5,670 nucleotides of DNA from assembly GCA_027062145.1 (NCBI GenBank), contig JAMOTX010000032.1:1-5670 (forward strand). Direction: 5' to 3'. Numbering within the stretch: position 1 is the stretch's first letter; the number at the start of each line of letters is the position of its first letter. Below, one piece after another: positions 1-5,670 of the stretch. This DNA is from Candidatus Altimarinota bacterium (lineage in GTDB: Bacteria > Patescibacteriota > Gracilibacteria > BD1-5 > UBA6164). A program made the translations under genes and the position numbers. The notes beneath the pieces are model-generated. The model was not told the origin of the DNA and made no database searches. It saw nothing but the letters and a program-made list of their open reading frames with translations.

Positions 1-2
1 AT

Positions 3-302
3 CCTCCAGCTATTTCTACTCCTACGATAAGTTTAGCTGCACAAATTATAGATGATAATGGTGGTGGTTTGACTACTGATTTACCAGCTCCAACTGTTAC
101 AAATGTACAAGCAGGTGCTGTATATAGTATAGTAGGAGATCCAACAGGTGGAAAACTTACTATAAATAGTTCTACTGGTATAGCTACTTGGAATGGTGAT
201 TTATCAGCTGGTACTGATTATAGTATTACTATAAAAGTAGTAAATACTGATGGTGGAAATAGTTCTACTACATTTAATTTGCATGTAAATGATAATGCTT
301 AG
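3..302 (+). CDS. C-terminal end of a surface/secreted protein with Ig-like (He_PIG/cadherin-like) domain, 5' partial
   Basis: The reading frame is open from the left edge to a TAG at 300-302, giving 99 visible residues; the start lies outside the window. The last ~75 residues have the pattern of the putative Ig / cadherin-like family: a YSIVGDPTGGKLTINSSTG segment, then an aromatic (ATWNGDLSAG), then YSITIKVVNTDGG and a final strand TTFNLHV. In He_PIG proteins such domains are extracellular beta sandwiches, usually repeated and often involved in adhesion or carbohydrate contact. Thr, Ser, Gly, Asn and Asp dominate and there is no Cys, which fits an exported protein. I see no C-terminal membrane helix, LPXTG or other sorting signal before the stop. 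A TTG at 69 could be mistaken for a start, but the same domain-like sequence continues upstream without a break, so this is the tail of a larger gene. No in-frame TGA is visible. The gene ends 24 bases before a terminator hairpin. The exact role is unknown. Confidence 0.75.
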   Translation, partial: PPAISTPTISLAAQIIDDNGGGLTTDLPAPTVTNVQAGAVYSIVGDPTGGKLTINSSTGIATWNGDLSAGTDYSITIKVVNTDGGNSSTTFNLHVNDNA

Positions 303-325
303 TTATAGTGTATTTTAGAAAAAAC

Positions 326-358
326 AAAAAAGTTAGAGATAGTTCTCTAACTTTTTTT
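326..358. terminator. Bidirectional intrinsic terminator between convergent genes
   Basis: An 8-bp stem, GTTAGAGA (332-339) with TCTCTAAC (344-351), has a 4-nt loop. It is flanked by an A-run (326-331) and a T-run (352-358) that extend the helix. Because it has A and T tracts on either side, it can serve both the (+) gene ending at 302 and the (-) gene whose TAA stop (357-359) overlaps the T-run. Confidence 0.85.
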
Positions 359-2882
359 ATTTATATAGTTTTACATAATCTATAATATCATTAATTTGCA
401 ATATATAATTTCATCATAGTTTTATTGCTCAAATAGATATATCTTCTATTTCTTCATTATTAGTTTTTCATGTAGGCTTCCATGCACTAGTATTAACTTT
501 TAAAAATACTTCATCACTTATTCTTTTTACTGATATAGTATTAAAAGTTCAAGTAGTTAATGGTATTGAAGTAAGATGAAAACTAGTATATCAATCATTA
601 AAACTTAATATTCAATCTTGAACATAGAGATTAAAATTATCTGCAGATACAAGATAATGTTTTGTTGCATCTGATGGTATTCTAACATTTATTTCTATTT
701 TGAAATCATCGTTATCATCTATATCTAATCATGTATATTTCAACATATCAGCTGTTGAAGTACCTTCTCAATGATGAGTTAATATTATTCAAGTAAATCA
801 ATTTTTTGTTAAAAATGATTTACTATTATCTATAACAGTTCAATAAGGACTTAAATTTGTTCAGTTTGGGTTAGAAGAATTTCAAAATTGATTTGTATAT
901 CATTCTGTAATAAAGTTTGATATTACTCATAGACTTCATAAATCTAAATCTCAAGGTGTATTATATTCAGCTGAAGCGTATAGAGGCAGTCAAGCTGTTA
1001 TTTCTCATAATTCAATTCACTTTTCTATGTAATAATCAGTAGGTGTCATTTTATTATGACCTCATTTATATGATATACTTGTTCCTCCTAGATTACACAT
1101 TACTTGACCTTCACAAACATCTCAATCGTTAACATAATGCTTATTATATGCTACTCAAGTAGTAGTATCTCATACTCATAAATTTTCTAATAAAACATAT
1201 GTATGATCTCATTCAATTACACTTAATCATGCTGTACATTCTATCGAAGGTACACATACTAAACCTGCTTTATCATAACCAGTTTCACAAGTAAAAGGTA
1301 AATTAGTAAATGTATAACTTGCATCATTGTTACATGTTACAGTTCTATGATGTACTTTATCTCATGCAAGAGGAGGCATAGTAACTGTTTCAGTATATGT
1401 TAATGTTTGAGAATCTCAAAAATCCATTACTGTTGATGCAAATCAACCATCATCGTAAGCTGTACATTGAGTAGGGGAAGCTACAGTACATGAATCAAAT
1501 TTATAAGCATTATCTCATAATAAAACTCCGTTATTACATGTTCTAGTTATAAAAGTTGGACATGTAGTTCCGTTAGGTACTGATAATTTATTATAAGCTT
1601 CTATAGAAGCTAAATTTTCTATTTCTTTACCATTTAGATAACAATTCTTAGATACTTTTTTATCTAATTTTAATTTTTTATCTTGTTTTAATTTTTTATT
1701 TTTATCAACAAGAGCAACTATTTTGTTAGCATCTCTAATTGAACTATTTTTAGAAAATTCAGGAATAGTTATTGTTGTGTTTGTTGGACTTGGATTAGGT
1801 ATATCTCTTTTAAATGTAGCTTTTTTTCAAGCTGTTAATTTTATAGTTTCAGTTATTAAACCATTTGGTTTTTTAACTTCATCAGCATCTTTATCAAAAG
1901 AAACTCAAGCAACTGCAGCATTTACTTCAAATGCATTTGCAGTTTGCAATGAAACATCTTCAGGTAGTATAGACTCTTTAGTAGCTGTTACTTCTCATTG
2001 TATTACTTCTATTTCAGTTTCAGTACTGTTTGCGTCTACAGAAAAGATAGTTCATCTTACTGCTGCAGTAGTATCATCAGTATAAATTTGAAATTCTGAA
2101 TCATCATTTAAATGAGTTGCCTGAGTCCAAATTTTACCTACCTTTAATGCAAGTTTTAAATATGTAGTAGAATTATCATCTTTTTTGAAGTAAGCATTAC
2201 TTATTAATAATTCTCAACCATTTTCTAAAATAGATACTGTTCAATCAGAAAAGAATATTTCTAAATCTGATCATTCAGCTTTTATTAGATCACCTTCATG
2301 ATATATTTTTCAACCAGCTTTTGCAGTTAAAACTAATTCATCAGGATTGTATGGTAGATTTTCTGTTGATTCATTTGAAACAAAATCTGGACCATTATAT
2401 GATCTTATTAAACTATATGGACCATTTTCAGCTGAATAGTTTCATTCAACAGTTGCAGAAAATGTACCATTATCTAAAATAACTGATGCTATTTCAAATT
2501 CATTAGTAGCTTTTGTTTTACCGTAAGCATAATAACTATTTGTTCTAGGATCTAGAGGTAATGTATCTAGATATTTATTAGCAATAGTGCTTTCATTAAT
2601 AGAACCATATACTCAGAATGTTTCTGATCATGTATATGAATGACTATAAGCAGTATCTATTTTATAAAAATTTGTATTACCCCCTGGCATTGGAAGAGTA
2701 GCACTTTCTTGAGTATAAGCCTCAAGAGCATTTTTAATAGTGCTAATATCAGTCATTACTTTAGTATTATCTGCTTTTTCACTAGAAGAATTCATAGATG
2801 AAAAACCAACAACAGCTAATAATGTAATAATAGAAATAGCTATAATTATCTCTACAAGAGAAAAAGCTTTTTTATTTACCAT
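357..2882 (-). CDS. Prepilin-type protein with FecR-like domain, Cys-rich region and C-terminal LamG-like domain (841 aa, UGA=Gly)
   Basis: I translated the whole frame: ATG at 2880-2882, no TAA or TAG until 357-359, and about 43 in-frame TGA codons read as Gly. With the standard code it would collapse to an 84-residue stub. Residues 1-30 are a type IV prepilin signal: short leader MVNKKA, cleavage before Phe7, Glu at mature position 5, then a hydrophobic helix. Residues ~30-135 resemble GspG-like pseudopilins (LPLDPRTNSYYAYG, DPRT at 111-114). Residues ~185-310 are FecR-like, with GKIWTQATHLNDDSEFQI, VRGT at 275-278 and IEVIQGEV to 298. A Pro/Ser/Thr linker (~360-375) and a Lys-rich stretch (~390-412) follow. 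Eleven Cys lie at 414, 441, 449, 465, 473, 517, 532, 543, 549, 590 and 596. Residues ~680-830 look like a LamG/concanavalin-type sandwich (FKIEINVRIPSD, FNTISVKR). Expected location is the cell surface, assembled or exported by type IV pilus-type machinery; an adhesin role is inference. It is the downstream paralogue of the 2990-4510 gene. Confidence 0.85.
1662..1697 (-). repeat. Two imperfect 18-bp direct repeats coding a Lys-rich linker
   Basis: The units at 1662-1679 and 1680-1697 differ at two or three bases. On the minus strand they encode KKLKQD and KKLKLD, part of the strongly basic linker between the FecR-like and Cys-rich parts of the 841-aa protein. The 18-bp length keeps the frame. 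Confidence 0.6.
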
Positions 2883-2942
2883 AAAACTATAAATTAAAAA
2901 ATATTAAACAATTATACTATACTTAAATCATAAGGGTATTAA

Positions 2943-2969
2943 AGTATAAAAAATAAAACCTTTTGACAA
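2943..2969 (-). promoter_or_regulatory. Candidate promoter of the 841-aa gene
   Basis: On the minus strand a TATACT (2948-2943) lies 15 bases after a TTGTCA (2969-2964). The same TATACT and spacing, with a GTCA-type upstream box, recur about 60 bases before the paralogous gene. The spacing is short and the upstream box lies inside the preceding terminator hairpin, so this is tentative. An alternative -10 is the TATAAT at 2916-2911, nearer the start codon but without a clear -35. Confidence 0.3.
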
Positions 2970-2989
2970 TCAAAAGGTTTTATTTTTTA
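2951..2989 (-). terminator. Intrinsic terminator after the 506-aa pilin-FecR gene
   Basis: A perfect stem of about 16 bp pairs 2951-2966 with 2970-2985 around a 3-nt loop (CAA at 2967-2969 on the plus strand). It starts right after the tandem TAA TAA stops (2992-2987 on the minus strand) and is followed on that strand by a T-run (2953-2948). It should separate the upstream gene from its downstream paralogue. Confidence 0.85.
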
Positions 2990-4510
2990 TTAATTTTCAG
3001 TTCATGTCCAAGCTTCATCAGCCCGAGTATTTCACCATCAGTGTTTTTTCTTACATTTAACAGGATTTCAATTATTATTTATTCAGTTACATGTTCTATA
3101 ACATGACAAATGTGGAAAAATATGGTTTTTGTTACTATATCCAAATGGACAAGATCAACAACCATTACCTGTATATAATATATCAGAATCACTTTCATTA
3201 TCCTCATCTTCAGTACTACCTTCATCTTCAGTACTACCTTCATCTTCAGCTACTTGGTTTATATCATCATCATTTTCTAGTGCTACTGTTCTACTATAAT
3301 CTTTTTCATCAATATAAGCTATTTGATTTTCAGTTAATATTTCATTATTAGCTACTAATTGTTTAGAATTTTCTTGATTTAAAGCATCTATTTCAATTTT
3401 AGTTCTTTTTGATTTGTTTAATTTAAAAATATGTTTTATTTGTTCAAATAGATCTAAGTTTATATCAGCGCTATTTCAAATACTGTTATTTTGTGTTTGG
3501 ATTTTTTCTCAATCTAAAAGTGTATCAATAATTATTTCATTTCATTCAGCATCTAATTCATTTGATAATACTTCTATTTTTCATTCTTTAACTATTATTT
3601 CAGTATTACTAGAATTTTTAGTTATTCAAAATATAGTTCATCTTACTGCTGCAGTTGAATCTGTAGTTGTAATTTGAAACTCAGAATCATCATTTAAATG
3701 AGTTGCTTTTGTCCAAATACTACCAGTTTCTAATGCTATTTTAACAAAACTTGTAAGAGAATTATTATTAGGATAACTTAATTCTGATAATATTAATTTT
3801 GAATTATTTTCAATTACTGAAACTGATCAATCAGAGAAAAATATTTCTAATGAATCAGAAGTATATAATTCTATTCAGTTTTTAAATACTTTTCAGTTTT
3901 TTATTTCTATAGTATCTCAAGATTTATATGTAAAACCTTTTTCATCAGTTACTGATAAAATTAATTCTTCAGGATTGTATGGTAGATTTACATCTGATCT
4001 ATTTGATACGAAATTAGAACTATTATAAGATCTAATAAGATTATAAGGACCATTTTCAGCATTATAACTTCATTGTACAAGTGCTTGAAAATCATCATCT
4101 GAAGTAATAATTGAAGCTATTTCAAATCAATTATTTGCTTTAGTTTTACCATAAGCATAGTAATTATTAGTTCTAGGATCTAAAGGTAATGCATTTAAAT
4201 ATTTTTTTGCAATAGTATTTTCTGTTATAGAACCGTATACTCAGAATGTTTCAGATCAAGTATAAGAATGACTATAAGAAGTATCTATTTTATAAAAGTT
4301 TGTATTACCACCTGGTATTGGTAGGTTTGAATTTTCTTGTTTAAATGCTTCAAGTGCATTTATTATAGTAGCTACATCACTCATAACCTTAGTATTATCT
4401 GCTTTTTCACTAGAAGAATTCATAGAAGAAAAACCAACAATAGTAAGTAATGAAATAATCGAAATAGCTATAATTATCTCTACAAGAGAAAAAGCCTTTT
4501 TATTCACCAT
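2990..4510 (-). CDS. Prepilin-type protein with FecR-like domain and C-terminal acidic repeat/Cys module (506 aa, UGA=Gly)
   Basis: ATG is at 4508-4510 and the stop is TAA at 2990-2992, followed by a second TAA. About 20 in-frame TGA codons are read as Gly. The N-terminus is the same prepilin signal as in the downstream paralogue (MVNKKA, then FSLVE and a hydrophobic helix). By eye I count 14 differences in the first 84 residues. A GspG-like segment, LPLDPRTNNYYAYG, has DPRT at 111-114. The FecR-like domain spans ~200-320, with GSIWTKATHLNDDSEFQI, VRGT at 289-292 (its Gly is a TGA) and IIVKEGKIEV. After ~345 it diverges: a charged region rich in Lys, Glu and Asn, an acidic linker with GSTEDE repeats (~426-441), then a small module with Cys at 451, 454, 470, 474 and 486 that starts GNGCGSCPFGY and could be disulfide- or metal-stabilised. 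Ordinary TGG Trp codons occur in the same gene, so UGA is not simply Trp. Likely a surface pseudopilin-like protein; function unknown. Confidence 0.85.
3205..3249 (-). repeat. 18-bp tandem repeat (2.5 copies) coding GSTEDE
   Basis: The unit at 3205-3222 is repeated exactly at 3223-3240 and again in part at 3241-3249. In the minus-strand gene it encodes an acidic Gly-Ser-Thr-Glu-Asp-Glu linker between the FecR-containing part and the C-terminal Cys module. The unit is a multiple of three, so copy changes would alter linker length without a frameshift. Confidence 0.9.
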
Positions 4511-4572
4511 AACTTAATTTATTAAAAAATATTTTAAACATATTTATTTTACTTATTTTATATCACTATAAA

Positions 4573-4599
4573 AGTATAAAAATGAAAATGCTTTGACTT
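4573..4599 (-). promoter_or_regulatory. Candidate promoter of the 506-aa gene
   Basis: On the minus strand TATACT (4578-4573) follows AAGTCA (4599-4594) after 15 bases, about 63 bases before the ATG. The same layout precedes the downstream paralogue, and the stretch between this box and each start codon is also partly conserved (an AT-rich GTTTAA...ATATTTTTTAA segment). The -35 is weak and the spacing short, so confidence is low. Confidence 0.3.
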
Positions 4600-4687
4600 T
4601 TTTTAGTATTTATATTTAAATTATATAATAACTATTATTTTAATATATATTAAAGTATGATAATGAAGATATTTTAATCTCTTTTTT

Positions 4688-4715
4688 TTGACAAAAAATC
4701 ATTATAGTATATATT
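4688..4715 (+). promoter_or_regulatory. Sigma70-type promoter of the thrS leader transcript
   Basis: A consensus TTGACA (4688-4693) is followed after 16 bases by TATATT (4710-4715). A start near 4722 would give a short untranslated region ending in the AAGG (4735-4738) that precedes the GTG of the leader peptide by five bases. This is the best promoter match in the window. Confidence 0.75.
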
Positions 4716-4743
4716 TATTTTAATATTTCTTAATAAGGCAATT

Positions 4744-4791
4744 GTGATCCTAGCACAACTTGAAACCATAACAACTTTAACTTCTATCTAA
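4744..4791 (+). CDS. Threonine-rich leader peptide of thrS (15 aa, GTG start)
   Basis: The frame reads MILAQLETITTLTSI and ends at TAA 4789-4791. A Shine-Dalgarno-like AAGG (4735-4738) is five bases upstream of the GTG. Four of six consecutive codons are Thr: ACC 4765, ACA 4771, ACT 4774 and ACT 4780. The peptide resembles the TTITTTITITT run of the E. coli thr operon leader in composition, though not by homology. Its stop codon touches the 5' edge of the antiterminator strand, and an intrinsic terminator lies just downstream, before thrS. Leader peptides of this type act in cis as a ribosome sensor: scarcity of charged tRNA-Thr stalls the ribosome on the Thr codons. It is too short for routine gene callers. 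Because of its position and fit with the RNA pairings I think it is real, but no expression evidence is possible here. Confidence 0.75.
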   Translation: MILAQLETITTLTSI

Positions 4792-4860
4792 AATAGGGGA
4801 TTTTGTTGATATCATAAAGAAATAACAAAAACTCTTATTTGTAAAAATAGGAGTTTTTTT
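4768..4860 (+). promoter_or_regulatory. Ribosome-mediated transcription attenuator of thrS (alternative RNA pairings)
   Basis: Three exclusive pairings can be drawn. Strand 1 with 2: 4781-4787 with 4793-4799 (two G-U pairs, 5-nt loop), extended by 4770-4774 with 4803-4807. Strand 2 with 3 (antiterminator): 4791-4808 with 4823-4840, about 17 of 18 positions pairing including three G-U pairs, with one A-A mismatch at 4800/4831. Strand 3 with 4: the terminator. Strand 1 overlaps the Thr codons and strand 3 contains the whole 5' arm of the terminator stem proper. Inferred logic: a ribosome stalled on Thr codons masks strand 1, so 2:3 forms and thrS is transcribed. A ribosome that reaches the stop codon at 4789 covers the start of strand 2, so the terminator forms. 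Pairings were found by eye, without energy calculation. Confidence 0.75.
4827..4860 (+). terminator. Intrinsic terminator (attenuator terminator) upstream of thrS
   Basis: The stem core pairs 4831-4840 with 4845-4854 around the 4-nt loop GTAA, with one G-U pair (4835/4850). It is extended by A-T pairs from 4827-4830 with 4855-4858 and followed by a T-run to 4860. It stands 33 bases before the thrS ATG and after the Thr leader peptide, so it acts on the thrS transcript itself. Confidence 0.85.
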
Positions 4861-4893
4861 ATAAGAAAAATTTTAATAATTAATTAATAAAAG

Positions 4894-5670
4894 ATGGATC
4901 TATCTACTAAAAGACATTCACTAGCTCATGTAATGGCACAAGCAGTTAAACAAAATTTTCCTGATGTAAAAATAGCTACAGGACCAGATACAGAAGATGG
5001 TTTTTACTATGATTTTGATTTTGGAGAAGTAGAATTTTCTGATAAAGACTTAAAAAAAGTTGAAAAATCAATGAAAAAAATAGTTTCTCAAGGTCAAGAA
5101 TTTAAAAGTTTTGATGTCGATTTTAATGAAGCAAGAAAAATTATAGACCAAATGTGAGAATGATTTAAAAATGAGCTTGTTGATAAAATAGAATCAGGTG
5201 ATTTTAAAAATACTGAAAAATTATCAGATAAAATTACTTTTTATATTAATAAAGGTAAGGGTTGAAAAGAATTACCACTTCAAGAATATTTAAAAACAAA
5301 TAATTTTGAAGCTTTCGATGATATGGATGGTGATCAAGTAAAAAATCTTAAATTTATAGATATGTGTACTGGTCCTCATGTTAAAAATACATTAGAGCTT
5401 GATGCAAATTCATTTAAACTTGCTAGAGTTGCTTGAGCTTATTGGTTAGGTAATGCTGAGAATAAACAGCTTACTAGAATATATGCTTATGCGTTTAATG
5501 ATAAAGCTGAACTTGATGTACATCTTAAGATGTTAGAAGAAGCTAAAAAAAGAGATCATAGAATACTAGGTGCTAAATTAAAATTATTTACTATTTCTGA
5601 TTTAGTAGGTCCATGATTACCACTTATGCAACCTGCTGGTATGGTTATTAGGCAAGAAATTGAAAATTAT
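4894..5670 (+). CDS. thrS: Threonyl-tRNA synthetase, N-terminal part (TGS-less, UGA=Gly), 3' partial
   Basis: ThrRS charges tRNA-Thr with threonine in the cytoplasm. The visible 259 residues begin directly in the N2 editing domain: RHSLAHVMAQAVK gives the HxxxH pair (His8, His12), followed by GPDTEDGFYYDFDF. FIDMCTGPHV supplies Asp156, Cys158 and His162, matching the editing-site D/C/H set of the E. coli enzyme. Then come FKLARVAGAYWLGNAENKQLTRIYAYAF, the AKKRDHRILGAKLKLF helix, and the start of the catalytic domain (GPGLPLMQPAGMVIRQEIENY) at the right edge. Five TGA codons fall at residues 88, 90, 124, 181 and 241; residue 181 is the Gly of AGAYW and 241 that of GPGLP. The N-terminal TGS domain of most bacterial ThrRS is missing, and an in-frame TAA at 4888-4890 rules out an upstream extension. 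There is no strong Shine-Dalgarno, only AAAG just before the ATG. Expression is probably controlled by the leader attenuator immediately upstream. Confidence 0.95.

Noticed and set aside
69..302. Separate 77-aa gene starting at TTG 69
   Set aside because: The frame continues open to the window edge with similar low-complexity surface-protein sequence and there is no ribosome site before 69, so it is the tail of a longer gene.
1723..2085. Plus-strand open frame of 120 codons with a hydrophobic start
   Set aside because: It lies antisense to the FecR part of the 841-aa gene, whose minus-strand frame has clear domains. The hydrophobic look comes from reading the complement of acidic and Thr/Ser codons.
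2628..2882. Two truncated 84-aa pilins (2628-2882 and 4256-4510) ended by TGA, i.e. pseudogenes
   Set aside because: The TGA is followed in the same frame by conserved pilin and FecR sequence in both copies, with no TAA or TAG. With UGA=Gly both genes are intact.
3091..3677. Two plus-strand open frames (3091-3351 and 3414-3677)
   Set aside because: Both are antisense shadows of the 506-aa gene. The first is an artefact of the 18-bp repeat (YLHLQYYLHLQ), and neither has a ribosome site or recognisable domain.
4600..4685. AT-rich stretch before the thrS promoter as an origin or ncRNA
   Set aside because: I found no DnaA boxes, iterons, stable hairpins or ORFs; it looks like ordinary AT-rich intergenic DNA in this genome.
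4742..4801. Possible pseudoknot: hairpin 4742-4746/4754-4758 whose 7-nt loop can pair with 4797-4801
   Set aside because: The stem is only 5 bp, it overlaps the leader peptide coding region, and it competes with the better supported strand 1:2 and 2:3 pairings. It does not match a riboswitch I know.
4720..4860. T-box riboswitch upstream of thrS
   Set aside because: The region lacks the T-box consensus (AGGGTGG...) and is too short for a stem I plus antiterminator; the Thr leader ORF explains it better.
4894..5157. UGA read as Trp (code 4, Mycoplasma-like) rather than Gly
   Set aside because: TGAs fall on conserved Gly columns (AGAYW, GPGLP, VRGT), while TGG is used for Trp nearby, including the Trp of AGAYW.

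Overview
The window is AT-rich and reads sensibly only if UGA is a sense codon. All three long genes are interrupted by TGA but not by in-frame TAA or TAG. In threonyl-tRNA synthetase a TGA sits at the conserved Gly of the (V/T)AGAYW motif, just before an ordinary TGG Trp. In both FecR-like domains a TGA sits at the Gly of VRGT. UGA therefore means glycine (genetic code 25), which points to Absconditabacteria (SR1) or Gracilibacteria, the small-genome Patescibacteria/CPR lineages. I cannot tell which of the two from this window.

Layout. (i) Positions 3-302 (+) hold the C-terminal end of a secreted or surface protein with an Ig-like (He_PIG/cadherin-like) domain. (ii) A bidirectional terminator at 326-358 is shared with the convergent gene. 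(iii) The minus strand carries two tandem paralogues, 2990-4510 (506 aa) followed by 357-2882 (841 aa). Each starts with a type IV prepilin signal and a GspG-like pseudopilin region, followed by a FecR-like beta domain. Their C-termini are unrelated: the shorter has an acidic tandem-repeat linker and a small Cys module, the longer has a Lys-rich linker, an 11-Cys region and a LamG-like domain. A strong hairpin separates them, so they are probably separate transcription units. (iv) The 383-base gap at 4511-4893 holds the divergent control regions. Its left part (about 4600-4680) is AT-rich with nothing I can identify. Its right part is a complete attenuator. (v) thrS starts at 4894 and runs off the window.

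The most notable find is the thrS leader. It has a sigma70-type promoter, an AAGG ribosome site, and a 15-codon GTG-started leader peptide (MILAQLETITTLTSI) in which four of six consecutive codons are Thr. Three mutually exclusive RNA pairings follow: an anti-antiterminator overlapping the Thr codons, a long antiterminator, and an intrinsic terminator. This is the textbook arrangement for ribosome-mediated transcription attenuation, here placed on an aminoacyl-tRNA synthetase in a code-25 CPR bacterium.

The surface genes look like a cell-envelope or adhesion locus. The thrS unit beside it is housekeeping and faces the other way.
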